Shown one piece after another: positions 44,343 through 55,400 of a stretch of DNA of 64,000 nucleotides (position 1 is its first letter; each line of letters begins with the position of its first letter). The notes under the pieces were generated by a model that saw only the letters and a list, made by a program, of their open reading frames with translations, was not told where the DNA came from and did no database searches. The stretch spans positions 39,298 through 103,297 of the forward strand of contig NZ_JAHEBV010000006.1 of the NCBI RefSeq assembly GCF_024642085.1, given 5' to 3'. Source of the stretch: Novosphingobium sp. (lineage in GTDB: Bacteria > Pseudomonadota > Alphaproteobacteria > Sphingomonadales > Sphingomonadaceae). A program made the position numbers and the translations under genes.

Positions 44343-46925
44343 TTGGCGCTCAAACATGGCAAAGATCGCGCGCGGAAGGATAGTGTCACGCGAACGGCAG
44401 TAACTGCTGCTTTCTGGGAAAATGGATCGCCAGAGCTTGCCGGGGCTCGACCTTTCGGCACGACTGGACTGACCAGCACCGAAGCCAACGCACGATTAGA
44501 GCGCGATGGAGCGAACCGGATCGGAAAGTCCGGCCAATCTGGTATTTTCCGGCTTCTGTTAAGTCAGCTGTCGAACGCGTTGGTGATCGTCCTTGTCATC
44601 GGAGCCTGCATCGCTTTCGTTCTTGGCGAATGGATCGACGCGTCGATCATTCTTGCGATCATCACGGGTAGCGCCCTGCTTGGCATGGCGCAGGAAGCCA
44701 AAGCATCACGCGCGATTGCCGAACTTGCGGCAGGCCTCTCGCTTAAGGCCCAGGTGTGGCGCGACGGCGCCCTGGCCAGAGTGATTTTCGATCAGATCGT
44801 ACAGGGTGACCGGATTTTCCTGGCACCAGGCAGCATAATCCCGGCGGATGGGATCATTCTGGAAAGCAACACGCTTTTTGTGAGCGAAGCTGCGCTCACC
44901 GGCGAATCCCTGCCGATTGAAAAGCACGCATGGACGCAGGCCTGCTCAGACCGGTCTTCCGCTCTGTTCATGGGCACATCTGTTCGAAGCGGCACGGCAA
45001 CCATGATCGCCTTGGTAACGGGTTCCCGGACCCAGATCGGTTTTATTGCCGGCGAACTTGGCGAGGCACTGCAACAAACTGAGTTCGCCCGCGGCATCTC
45101 GGATTTCGGTTACTTGCTGGTCAAGATCATGGTTGCGGTGAGCGTGCTGGTATTGGTCGCCAATCTGGTCGCTGCGCGGCCTTTGGTCGATTCGCTGCTT
45201 TTTACCGTGGCGCTTGCAGTCGGGCTTTCACCAGAGCTTCTGCCGGCAATAGTCAGCGTAACGCTGGCTGCCGGTGCGCGTGAAATGGCAGCGCACGGCG
45301 TGATCGTCCGGCGCCTCCAGGCGATTGAGGACCTGGGCAGCGTTGATATCCTGTGCACCGACAAGACTGGCACGCTGACGCACGGATCAATCGCGCTCAG
45401 CGCCGCGCTGACGCCTGAAGGCATCATTGCGCCGGCAATCATCGAAGCGGCTTTGATCAATGCAGACCATCAGCGCAAGGGTGCCAACCCGCTTGATGAG
45501 GCCATCATCCGGTCGGCTGGGGCGGCTGGCTTGGACAGCAGCCACTGGGAACTGCTGCGCGCGGTGCCTTATGATTTTGAGCGCAAGCGATCGATGGTAA
45601 TTGTCCGCGAGAGTCTTACTGGAACGTACTGCGCAATTGCCAAAGGTGCATTCGACAGCATTCTTGCCATCTGTGACCGGATCGAAATGTGCGATGGCAT
45701 CGCGCGCCTCCGACACAGTCGCCGCAGGCAGCTTCAGGACTTTTACCGGCAGAAAGGCGAAGACGGGTTTCGTGTGCTGGGATTGGCGCGCCGCATACTA
45801 TCACAAGGGCAGGCCCCCGACACAGTTGCGGAGGAGCATTTCGCCTTCGCCGGCTTCCTGTTGTTTGTAGACCCGATCAAACGCGGAGCGCGTAAAGCGC
45901 TGCGCGAGCTTGCCCAAATCGGCATCGAGACGCGAATGATAAGCGGCGATAACCGGTACGTTGCAACCTATGTTGCGCGCAAGGTCGGACTGGCCGGCAT
46001 CCTGGTGCTGACCGGCGATGCCATAGCCGAACTGGATGATTCCGCACTTGCCCGGGCAGCGGAAAAAGCGACCGTCTTTGCCGAGATTTCACCGCAGCAA
46101 AAAGAACGGCTGGTTATCACGTTGCAGCGCAACGGGCACGTGGTTGGCTACCTTGGCGACGGCATCAATGATGCTCCCGCACTGGCATCGGCCGATGTCG
46201 GAATCACCGTAGAAAGCGCTGTCGATGTTGCGCGCGAAAGCGCGGATTTTGTGCTTTTGCGCCGTGATCTGCACGTCATCCGCCAAGGCGTAGAGGACGG
46301 CCGCAGGACCTTTGCCAACACGATGAAGTATGTTTCGATCACGATCAGCGCCAATTTCGGCAACATGATCAGCATGGCCATCGCCACGCTCTGGCTGCCG
46401 TTCCTGCCGCTGCTTGCCAAGCAGATCCTGTTTAACAATTTTCTTTCGGACATACCGGCTGTCGCGATTGCCGGAGACCATGTCGATGCTGAAAATGTGC
46501 TGTCCGCCCAACGCTGGGACATTGGTGAGATCACTCGCTTCATGATCGTATTCGGGCTGCTCAGCACCGCGTTCGATCTTGCTGCCTTCGTATTTCTGCA
46601 CTTTGTGCTGAATGCCGATGCCCAGACTTTCCAGACGACCTGGTTCACGCTTTCGCTTTTGACAGAACTGGGCATTGTCTTCGTGCTTCGAACGCGCCGA
46701 AGCTGTTTTTCAAGCCGGCCGGCATTGTTGTTGACTGGGCTCAGCGTGGCCGTCGCAGTGATTGCCTGTGCCCTTCCCTATTCCGGCGCGGTGGCCAGAT
46801 TGTTCGGCTTCGTGTCTTTGGCTCCGGCAACATTTGTTGCCATCGGCTTTGTACTGACTGCCTACCTGGCCGTCAGTGAAGGGGTGAAGCGTGTGTATTA
46901 CCGTTTTCTATGGCAACGCCGCTGA
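44343..46925 (+). CDS. mgtA: Magnesium-translocating-type P-type ATPase (MgtA/P3B-like)
   Basis: The 860-residue pump has an N-terminal region with GLTSTEANARLERDGANRIG. TM4 carries SPELLPAIVSVTLAAGAREMA, the PE(M/L)LP type seen in MgtA. The phosphorylation site is CTDKTGTLTHGS (Asp about 340) and the hinge GDGINDAPALASADVGI, followed by a C-terminal membrane bundle with LFNNFLSDIPAVAIAGDHVD. Mg2+ import from periplasm to cytoplasm is the family role. TTG 44343 is the only start consistent with the open frame, because a stop precedes it at 44310. There is no strong ribosome site. Its last 53 bases overlap the convergent flavodoxin-like gene. Confidence 0.87.
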   Translation: MALKHGKDRARKDSVTRTAVTAAFWENGSPELAGARPFGTTGLTSTEANARLERDGANRIGKSGQSGIFRLLLSQLSNALVIVLVIGACIAFVLGEWIDASIILAIITGSALLGMAQEAKASRAIAELAAGLSLKAQVWRDGALARVIFDQIVQGDRIFLAPGSIIPADGIILESNTLFVSEAALTGESLPIEKHAWTQACSDRSSALFMGTSVRSGTATMIALVTGSRTQIGFIAGELGEALQQTEFARGISDFGYLLVKIMVAVSVLVLVANLVAARPLVDSLLFTVALAVGLSPELLPAIVSVTLAAGAREMAAHGVIVRRLQAIEDLGSVDILCTDKTGTLTHGSIALSAALTPEGIIAPAIIEAALINADHQRKGANPLDEAIIRSAGAAGLDSSHWELLRAVPYDFERKRSMVIVRESLTGTYCAIAKGAFDSILAICDRIEMCDGIARLRHSRRRQLQDFYRQKGEDGFRVLGLARRILSQGQAPDTVAEEHFAFAGFLLFVDPIKRGARKALRELAQIGIETRMISGDNRYVATYVARKVGLAGILVLTGDAIAELDDSALARAAEKATVFAEISPQQKERLVITLQRNGHVVGYLGDGINDAPALASADVGITVESAVDVARESADFVLLRRDLHVIRQGVEDGRRTFANTMKYVSITISANFGNMISMAIATLWLPFLPLLAKQILFNNFLSDIPAVAIAGDHVDAENVLSAQRWDIGEITRFMIVFGLLSTAFDLAAFVFLHFVLNADAQTFQTTWFTLSLLTELGIVFVLRTRRSCFSSRPALLLTGLSVAVAVIACALPYSGAVARLFGFVSLAPATFVAIGFVLTAYLAVSEGVKRVYYRFLWQRR

Positions 46926-47544
46926 TCGCCGACCCCGGCTGACCGGCTTGACTGGCAACCTGGCCCTGCGCGATCACCCGCCGGGCCGCGTTGAACGCAA
47001 AACTGCGGGCAATATCGCCAGCGACCGCCCGGTTGTTTTCATGCAGCCGCATGTCGTCGTTCGGCTTTGATACCCAAAGTGATCGCGTATCGCGCAAATC
47101 CGCACCGCTGCGGACCAGCGCCTTGATCAATTTCTGCCGGGCCCGTTCTGTCGCTCCGCCGCCAGCCATGATTCCGATTGTCGGCACACCGTTAAGGTCC
47201 GACCTGTTCAGATAGCGCATGGTAGGCCAATCCGGCTGCCAGAAGAAGGTGTTCGATACGATTGCTATGATCGCATAGTTCCTGGGTTTGACCGGAGTAT
47301 CTTTGGTCATGGTCTGGCGGTCCACAGACAACCCGGCATCTTCGAATCCGCGCGCAATAGCAAGGGTCAGATCATCCGAAAACTGCGCGTCGCGGCTAGG
47401 GTGGTAAAGGATTAGGGCGCGCTTGACGCCTTTGGCGCCAAGGCTATCGCTGCGAAACGGCGCCTCACGCTGTACAAAAATCGTTACTGCCAACGTTCCG
47501 ATTAGCACGCTGATAATCAGAGCCAGAATGATCCATTTCAACAT
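46873..47544 (-). CDS. Membrane-anchored flavodoxin-like protein
   Basis: The 223-residue protein has one N-terminal helix (WIILALIISVLIGTLAVTIF). A flavodoxin-like domain follows: VKRALILYHPSRDAQFSDDL in place of the FMN phosphate loop, YAIIAIVSNTFFWQPDWPTM, and GVPTIGIMAGGGATERARQ. The YHPSR loop is a partial match to the usual S/T-rich FMN loop, so cofactor binding is uncertain. ATG 47544 follows GGAAATGG; ATGs at 47550 and 47556 are alternatives. Its 3' end overlaps mgtA by 53 bases in antisense. I infer a redox role at the inner membrane; no close family name comes to mind. Confidence 0.65.
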   Translation of the reverse strand: MLKWIILALIISVLIGTLAVTIFVQREAPFRSDSLGAKGVKRALILYHPSRDAQFSDDLTLAIARGFEDAGLSVDRQTMTKDTPVKPRNYAIIAIVSNTFFWQPDWPTMRYLNRSDLNGVPTIGIMAGGGATERARQKLIKALVRSGADLRDTRSLWVSKPNDDMRLHENNRAVAGDIARSFAFNAARRVIAQGQVASQAGQPGSAISGVAIENGNTHASPLH

Positions 47545-47809
47545 GACCATTTCCATCTATGCTGATCGTCCGGTCGCCTCGTCGCTGCGGCTGGACAAAG
47601 CGTGCACTATGCGTCCTGCCCGCAGCGCCCGGTGCAGCCTGTTTGCCTTTCGGCAAAGCACCAGACGCCAATCACTGCGGGCATAGTCAGACGGGTCTTC
47701 GCTGTTCAGCTACGCAGTCTCGGGATGTTGTTGCTTCGACTGGCAGTTGGCGACCCACCATCTGACGGTTTGAGCATCGCGTATGGGCGCGCCTGCTTGT
47801 TGACGCCTT
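47545..47809. other. Intergenic region upstream of flavodoxin-like gene
   Basis: These 265 bases show no supportable ORF. An FNR-like sequence TTGACGCCTTTCAA (47800-47813, one mismatch) overlaps the stop of the CBS gene. It is about 250 bases from the flavodoxin-like start, so its function is doubtful. Confidence 0.25.
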
Positions 47810-48229
47810 TCAAGTGTGATGTGCGGAAACTGCCCGCAAAGTTTCGCTGCACAGCGACGGCGCGGCCTTGCTGGCCACATCGCCTAGGCTGAGCATACCG
47901 ACCATGCGCCGGTTTTCATCAATCACTGGCAGGCGGCGAACCTTGTTGCGCTCCATAATCCGAACCGCATCCTCGATATCTTCGTTGGCATTGCAAAAGA
48001 AGATTGGCTTGCTCATCACTTCGCGAGCCGTCAGCTGCAGCGGATCATCCCGGCCGCTAAGGCCCCGCACGGCAATGTCGCGATCGGTGACCATGCCGAT
48101 AAGTCGGTCATTTTCGCCAACAGGGATGGCGCCGATATCCTCTTTCTGCATTCGCTCGGCCAGATCGGCAAGCGGCGCTTCGGGATTGGTCCAGCTTGCA
48201 CCTTTGTGCATGACGTCTTTGACTTTCAT
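47810..48229 (-). CDS. Paired CBS-domain protein
   Basis: The 139-residue protein consists of two CBS motifs (about residues 5-60 and 70-125): VMHKGASWTNPEAPLADLAE then IGMVTDRDIAVRG, and VMSKPIFFCNANEDIEDAVR then RRMVGMLSLGDVA. Stand-alone CBS pairs bind adenine nucleotides and act as energy or redox sensors in stress regulons. ATG 48229 is supported by GGAGG six bases upstream. An FNR-like box (48285-48298) and a TATTGC -10 (48262-48257) are placed exactly for class II activation with a start near 48250. Confidence 0.9.
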   Translation of the reverse strand: MKVKDVMHKGASWTNPEAPLADLAERMQKEDIGAIPVGENDRLIGMVTDRDIAVRGLSGRDDPLQLTAREVMSKPIFFCNANEDIEDAVRIMERNKVRRLPVIDENRRMVGMLSLGDVASKAAPSLCSETLRAVSAHHT

Positions 48230-48256
48230 GGCAAACCTCCATGCTCGGGAACGACC

Positions 48257-48298
48257 GCAATAGGCGGTGTCGGCCATTGCTGCCTTGAGCATCGTCAA
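48257..48298 (-). promoter_or_regulatory. FNR/FixK-like box (TTGAGCATCGTCAA) with -10 TATTGC for CBS gene
   Basis: The box at 48285-48298 has one mismatch to TTGAC-N4-GTCAA. On the minus strand the TATTGC hexamer (48262-48257) lies exactly at -12 to -7 of a start predicted from a box centred at -41.5. The FixK-like regulator gene starts 128 bases away on the other side. Confidence 0.6.
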
Positions 48299-48426
48299 GC
48301 GCCCGAGTTGGTTGGCAGCAAAAAGGACCGGCTACGTAGATTCCGCATAGGTAGAAAACACAGTATTGCCGCTCATCGGGAAGCTTAGCCTCGGCAGTAC
48401 GAAGCCATCTCGTGAACGGAGCCACC

Positions 48427-49062
48427 ATGTACAGTCCAGCGTCCCGGTCGCCGATTCAATCGCTAGCGATTGCCATGCCCGCGGATGCGGGAGAAGTGCT
48501 GTTCCTTGAAGGCGATGCCTGCGAACACGTTTATGAGCTGCGCGACGGAATTGCCAGGGGTGTGAGCATTTCGCCAGATGGCGAGCGCCAGGTGACCGCC
48601 TTCTTTTTTGCCGGGGATCAGATCGGCCTTCCCGTCGCGCACACCTATCGCTTTACTGCCGAGGCAGTGACCAGCCTTCACTATGTCCGTCATTCGCGGC
48701 ACCGCTGGAACGAGGCGTTGATTACCAGCTGCCGCGACGAGGGCAGGCTGCTGCCCTCGATCTGTGCTGAACAGGACCCGATCTTTCGGCGCGGAATCAT
48801 AATCGGACGCAACGGTGTGCTGGTCAGGATCTGCGCCTTCCTTGTCTCGATTGTTGACCGTCTTCCGCAGATCGACGGACAGCTGGACTTTCCGCTGACC
48901 CAGCTCGACATCGCTGCCTACCTCGCGACAACGCCCGAAACTGTTTGCCGCGGATTTCGCCAGCTACGCGAGGCCGGCGTAATTTCAATGCCGCGCCGCG
49001 ACCGGATGCTGATCCGCGCGCCAGCCCGGCTTCAGGCAATTGCAAGTGGCGCGGCAATCTGA
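48427..49062 (+). CDS. fixK: Crp/Fnr-family regulator, FixK-like
   Basis: The 211-residue protein has an N-terminal cyclic-nucleotide-binding-like beta-roll (VLFLEGDACEHVYELRDGIA, DGERQVTAFFFAGDQIGLP) and a C-terminal HTH (LTQLDIAAYLATTPETVC, then RGFRQLREAGVI). The recognition helix keeps the Glu and Arg (ETVCR) that read TTGA(T/C) half-sites in FNR/FixK. It lacks the N-terminal Cys cluster for an Fe-S centre, so it is FixK-like rather than a direct oxygen sensor. ATG 48427 follows GGAG by five bases; GTG 48412 is a possible longer start. It is the natural candidate to bind the four boxes in this window. Confidence 0.85.
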   Translation: MYSPASRSPIQSLAIAMPADAGEVLFLEGDACEHVYELRDGIARGVSISPDGERQVTAFFFAGDQIGLPVAHTYRFTAEAVTSLHYVRHSRHRWNEALITSCRDEGRLLPSICAEQDPIFRRGIIIGRNGVLVRICAFLVSIVDRLPQIDGQLDFPLTQLDIAAYLATTPETVCRGFRQLREAGVISMPRRDRMLIRAPARLQAIASGAAI

Positions 49063-49405
49063 CGGGCTCTTAAGCGGCGCACAGCCAGGCTGAATCTGAA
49101 AGGCAGGCGGCGAACACCCTTGTCGCGCGTCTCCTTCACGCCGAACGGGCTGTGACTGTGACCGCCAAAATCTTCGCGCCAGCAATTATTACAATTTCGC
49201 AGTCCGTTCCGGTGCTGGGCGTTCGCCGCGCACAACAAAAAACTCCGGCGGCGAGCGTCGCCGCCGGAAAGTGGGGGGTTTCTGTGGAGAAACCAGAGCA
49301 GCTGGGTCGCAGCGCTGCTCTCGAATTGCTTGTGCCATGAGCTTGGGGATGACGGTTTGACGCCGATCAACACGGGGCGATTTTTTTGGCCGAACTAACG
49401 CTTTT
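49063..49405. other. Intergenic region between convergent fixK-like and glucan synthase genes
   Basis: These 343 bases have no supportable ORF. The only clear element is the strong minus-strand terminator at 49237-49268, which ends the glucan synthase transcript. Nothing else was recognised. Confidence 0.6.
49237..49268 (-). terminator. Rho-independent terminator of glucan synthase operon
   Basis: On the minus strand an 11-bp perfect stem (TCCGGCGGCGA at 49244-49254 against TCGCCGCCGGA at 49258-49268) with a 3-base loop is followed by a run of six T (49242-49237). It lies about 140 bases after the synthase stop. Confidence 0.88.
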
Positions 49406-52400
49406 TCAGGTCCGGACCAATCCTGTGACCCTGTCTCCAGCGGTTTCGGTTTCAGGTTGCGCACCTCCCGCATGGCCGCCGATAGTCAACAGCACGCGGC
49501 TGGTCCTCCCGCTTCCCGGGAAGGCAATTGGCGCGCGCGGCGCTGGCGCTCCATCGACCGCGAAGCCCTCTGTTTCGCCGCGCGTTACGCTGACTTCTAT
49601 CGTTCCGGCTCCTCGCAAGGTTGCGGTAAAGCCCGGCCAGTCGGCTGGCAGACAAGGCGAAAGCGCGATCTGCCCATCGACCAGCGACATGCCAAGAATA
49701 TGCTCGACAGCCAGCCGCCAAGCCCAAGCAGCAGCGCCCGTATACCAGCTCCACCCACCCCGCCCAAGCCAGGGGTCGGTACCAGCTATGTCTGCGGCCA
49801 CCGCATAGGGTTCAACCAGATAACGGGATGCCCTGGCTTTGTCTGCGGAATGCAGGACCGGGTTGATCCGGTCGAATATCGCTTTGGCCCGGTCGCCATC
49901 ATTCTGCATTGCGGCGGCAATTCCAAGCCATGCCGCAGCATGACTATATTGCCCGCCGTTTTCGCGGATTCCCGGCGGATATGCCTTGATATACCCCGGA
50001 TCGCGCTGCGTGGCGGCAAAGGGCGGATCAAGCAAGCGGGCTATATCGTCATCAGGGCGAACTAGGTGAACAAAGGCCGAATTGATTGCGGTGCGCGCGC
50101 GCGCATTATCCCCGCCGCCTGCAATGACAGCCCACGATTGTGTCAGGGAATCGATCTTGCATTCATCGCAGTTGCTCGATCCCCACGGACGGCCGATATC
50201 GTCGAAGGCGCGCATATACCATTCGCCGTCCCAGGCTTCCTTTTCAATTGCGGCGACCAGCTTCTTAGCCCGGCCAAGCCAGCGCTTTCCGAACTCGCCG
50301 CGCCCATGGCGATCAGCCACCGGTGCAAACGAGCGAATAGTCGCGGCCAAAAACCAACCGAGCCACACGCTTTCGCCCTTTCCGCCAAGGCCGATGCGGT
50401 TCATCCCGTCGTTCCAGTCGCCCTCGCCAATAAGCGGCAGCCCGTGCTCACCCAGGCGCCAGGCGCGGTCAAAGGCGCGCAGGCAGTGCTCATAAAGGCT
50501 CGCCACTTTGCCCTGCGGGTATTCCGCAAACCGGTCGTGCTCATCGTTGCTTAGTTCGGCGGCATGCAGGAACGGCACGCGCTCGTCCAGCAAGCCGGTC
50601 GAGCCGGTCGCTTCGGCATATCGAGCGACGGCCAAGGGTAGCCACAGCAGATCATCGGAATAACGCGTGCGAACGCCGCGTCCGCTGGGCGGGTGCCACC
50701 AGTGAAGCACATCGCCCTCTTCAAACTGGCGCTGAGCGGCGCGCAAAATCTGTGCCCGGACAAGCTCCGGCTCTGAATGCAGCAGGGCGAGCACGTCTTG
50801 CAGCTGGTCGCGAAAGCCATATGCCCCGCCGGCCTGATAGAATCCTGCGCGCGCAAAAAGTCGCGAGGACATGGCCTGATAGGGTAGCCAGCGATTGACC
50901 ATAAGGTCGAAGGCCGGATCAGGCGTCGCCACTTCGACAGCACCGCAGCGCTTGTCCCACACATGCGCCACATTGGCCGTTTCCGCCTTTACCCTGCCAA
51001 GGTTATTCCAGCGCGATACCAGTCCGGCGGCATCCTCGGCGGAATCTGCAGCGCCCAGGATAAAAGCGAACTCGGCAGATCCTCCGCCAGCGATGTCGGC
51101 GTGGACCTGCAAGGCGGCGGCAGCGTCCGCGCCATTGTTTCCAACCCGGTTGCCTAGCTCCCATTCGGTCAGGCCGCGCGGTTGCCGCCAGTTCGCCGCT
51201 GCCCCAATGAACTCACTGCGCGATGTGGTCAGGCTATGCGGCGGCAATGTCGCGGCAAGAAACGCGGTTTGCCCGGCAAAATCATGATGCCAGCCATTGG
51301 AAGCCATCAATGCCTTGTCGGCGTGGCTGTACCAAGCTTTGCGAAACGGACCTGGTTCACCCTGAACGGCTCCTAGCAAGAAGTCGGCAAAAAAGGTTGC
51401 AGTGATGCGCCGCGGCACTCCGATACGATCGGTTAGCCTGACCCGCACCAGCTTGACTGATTCAGTGGCGGCAACCATGCAGGATTGCTCCTGAAGCAAG
51501 CCATTGCTTTCGCGCGTCCAGCACGTTTCACCCAGCCTGTGCTCAACCCGGATTTGGCCGCTTCCGCCTGATGGCAGCGGCGTAATCGACCAGATTTCGG
51601 CGGTTTCCTCATCACGCAGATAAATTGCTTCTCCTTGGGGATCGCATAGGGGATCATTATACCAGGGAGTAAGCCGGTTTTCCCCGCTGTTGCCCGCAAA
51701 GCTGAAACCCAATCCGGCCTCGGTAACAATGGCTCCGAAACCCTCATTGGCAAGCACGTTGCACCACGGAGCCGGGGTGTTGTGTCCTGGCGCAACGTCG
51801 AGCCGATAATTGCCCGTCGGGGTAAAACCGCCAAAGCCGTTGGCAAAGCGCAACGGTAAACTGTCGACTGCAAGGAGCGGGGGTTCTGAAACTGATCGCC
51901 CTGTTGCGGCAAACGGCGCACCGATCGGGGCATCGGGCAGCCATGCGGCAAGCTGCGCGGCTACCGGACCCCCGCCATCAATCAGGGTCGCCCCGGCTGC
52001 TGCACGCAGTGCTGCAATACGGACCGGTTCGATCTGCTCACGCCCAAGCAGGTGTACACCGCCACGCTCGCCAAGTTGTTCGCTGCTGCCCATTTCACGC
52101 AATACGTCGATCAAGCGGTCGCGCAACGGCTCGATGTAGCCAGGTAAACCTGGATGAAGCAGCGCAAGATCCACCGGACTGCCCCGCCAGCGCCACAGCC
52201 GGTGCGCACCGAGCAGGAAACGGAGCTGGGCGCCGTCAAAATCCTCTTCAAGTTCGCTCAGAAGAATTGGCATATCGCCTGATAAACCCATCGCCCAGAG
52301 CGCATCCCGCGTGACCGGGCCGGGATCATCTCCGCGCGGTCCCGGGCGGCCATGCAAAGCTGTGTAAAGAAGCTGCGCATCGGCCAGCTGGTCACTTGCA

Positions 52401-55400
52401 AGACCAAGACCATGAACTTCGCGCGCAGTTCGCGCAGCGGCATCATGCTCTGCCCAGTCGAGTGACGCGATTGAACCATAGCGCCGCATAAGGTCGAGCG
52501 CCTCGTCGCGCGACGCGGCGATGGTTGTCACGATCGCCAACTCGGCCTCGCCATGCGGCGGGATTGTCACATCAGCGCGCAGCGCTGCTATCGGATCAAG
52601 CGGGAACTGCGGATACATTGCGCGCTGGTCCGCAAAGACAGGATATTCAGAAGCATCGCCGTGACGAACGCGTGTTTGTTGCCGGGACACTTCCTTTCCG
52701 CTCAGTTCGACCAGTGCCGGGTCCCCGATCAGCCGCACGATCATTGATGGCGGACTTTCCACTGCATCGCGCGTGCGCCGCTCGAACAGCAGTGCAGCGG
52801 TTTCTGGAAGCACCTCTGCACCGACGAACAGCTTGGCAAAGGCCGGATGTCGTAACCATTCGGCGGCCGGCGCGAGGGCAATTTCTGCGTGCGAGGCAAC
52901 CTCGATCCGCCGCTCATGAGGCGATCCGTTGACTAGCCTTAACCGGCGGATTTCGACGTCTTCGGCAGGGGCGACAAGGATTTCCAGAGTCGAGGAAATG
53001 TCATGGGCCCGGCAATGGAGTTCAGCTTTGTAGGAATGGAACACCGCGTGCCGTTCACCGTGGCTGTCCAACGCTCCCTCCGTGACACACCAGGTTGCCC
53101 CGTCTGCCTTGTCCTTCAGATAGATAAAATGGCCATTGCCGCCATGCGCTTCGCCCGGACGGGTAAGTGCGTAACTCTTCCAGCGCAGTTCTCCAGTGCC
53201 ATCCTTGCCGATCTGCGTCGAAAGCCTGCCGTTGCCCAATACATGCAGGGCTGGTGCCGGCCCTGCACTGCGCGGCGCCCACGGCAGCGGGCGAGGTACT
53301 GCGACACCTTCTGCAACAGGCGCGACAGGCGGATCGAGACGCTCAATTTCTGGCGGCAGTTCCTTAGGAACGCGTTCGTTCAGCAGCAAATCGACCGTTT
53401 CGACCCTGGGATCGGCATGGAACCAGGCTACGAACATATCGTCGAACAAGGCATTGGCGATGGCCGCGATACTCATGCCGTGATGATGCGCCATGTAACA
53501 GCGCACCTGCGCGTGGGTGCTGCCTTCGGCGCGGCGTTCGCTGGTAAAGTCGATCGCTTCATAAAAGCCGCAGCGCCCCAGCGCTCCGATCGATGCAAGA
53601 TGGCGCAAGTTGTCGACGGCGTCGCCTGGGCGTAGCGACAGTGCCAAGGCCGTTGCGTAGGGCGCGATTACCAGATCTTGAGAAAGGCCCCGGCGCAGCC
53701 CCAGCGCGGGGATTCCGAACGCACGATAACGCCATGATCCGTCCGGTCCAATCGACGCAAAAGCGGATTCCGATATTCCCCAGGGTACCCCGTTAGCCCG
53801 CCCATATTGACGCTGGATATCCACTGAATTGCGGTTGCTTTCGCCAAGCAGCGTGTGCGGATCACTGCGCAGGAAAAGGCACGGCATCAGATATTCGAAC
53901 ATGGAGCCGTTCCACGAAGCCAGCGCAAGGTCGCCTGCCTGCTTGACGATCGGCCGACCAAGCTGGAACCAATGCTCGGGTGGGACATCATTTTTGGCGA
54001 TGGCAAAAAAGCTTGCCAGCCGCGCTTCGCTCGCCAGCAAGTCATAATGATGCTGGTCAAGGCGGTCGGCGCTCAGGTCATAACCGATGTAGAATAGCCG
54101 CTGATGGGGATCGTAGAGCGCCGAAAAATCCATGCCATCTGCAAATTCGCAGGCGCGTAACGCGACACTCGTCAGGCGTTGTTCCAGCTGCTGCCAGGCT
54201 TCCAGACCGGCCTTCACCTCACCCTTGAGTGTGTCCAGCCAGCGCCTGGTCGCAGCCGTGCGGCGCTGCCCTTTCACGTCGGCCATTGCGGCGTCCGCTG
54301 CACGGCCAATAGACGGCCAATCTGCCAATGGCTGCGCGGCATCCAAAATGCCGGCAAGCTCTGCTGCAAGTTCCCGGCAGTCCTCAGGAGCGTCGGCAAG
54401 CGCTGCCTGCCAAGGGAGCATGACGGTAACATCGCGCCGCATCGCCGCGATGTGGTGCTCGCTTCGCTCCAGCCAGCTGCGCAAGCCGCGCACACTGCCT
54501 GGCGGGGAGGTCAGCGGCGCATCAAGCTGGATCGTCAGTTGGCGTTTTATTTCGCCGAACTTTTCTTCGCACCACGACAGCATTGCCGGCCAATCGCCAG
54601 GGCCAGACGCAGAACGCGCTTCATCGCGCAATTGCACGATTGCTGCTTTGATTAGCGAAGGATCGCGCAGCGCAGCTGCTTCGATAGCCTCGTCAAGCAG
54701 CGCCAGGCAATCATTCAGCCCAAGCCAGCGCTCGGGGTCCACAGGCGGCCGCGCGGCGATCTTCCTGCATCCCTTGGCCAGGGTGATCAGGCTGACCGCA
54801 AGATTCCCGCTATCGACCGCAGAAACATAGCGCGGTTCAAGCGGGGCAAGCGTAACGGTATCGAACCAGTTGAGCATATGGCCGCGCCAATGCTCGAGCC
54901 GATCAATGGCATCGAGCATGTCGCGCATCCGCACAGCCAGTTCGCTGGCGCCGATGTGGCCCATCCGCCAAGCCGACAGCGCGGCCAAAGCCATCATCCC
55001 GACGTTGGTCGGGGACGTACGGTGCGCGGTCGCCTCGATCGGTTCTTCCTGGTGATTGTCAGGCGGTAGCCAGTTGTCTTCAGGCCGGACATAGTCTTCA
55101 AAAAACAGCCATGATCGCCGCGCGACCAGCCGGAGGAAGGCATGGTCGGCATGATCCAGCTGCTGTTGATCCTCGACGCGCTCTCGACCTGTCAGACGCG
55201 CCAGTTCAGGAGCCAAAAACCACAGGGCGAGCAGCGGAGCAGCGACTAGCAGGGACCCTGGACGGGCCAGAAGGAATGCAAGGAGGACGACTGCCACAGC
55301 TGGCGAAATCCACATTCTGCGCCAATGCGACGTCCTTGGATTGCTGGCGCTTTGCTGCTTGGTGACATGGGCCGCGCTGGTCCACTCAAGGAGGTTCCGA

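Noticed and set aside
47800..47813. FNR-like sequence TTGACGCCTTTCAA
   Set aside because: It has one mismatch, overlaps the stop of the CBS gene and is about 250 bases from the next start with no matching -10; probably chance.
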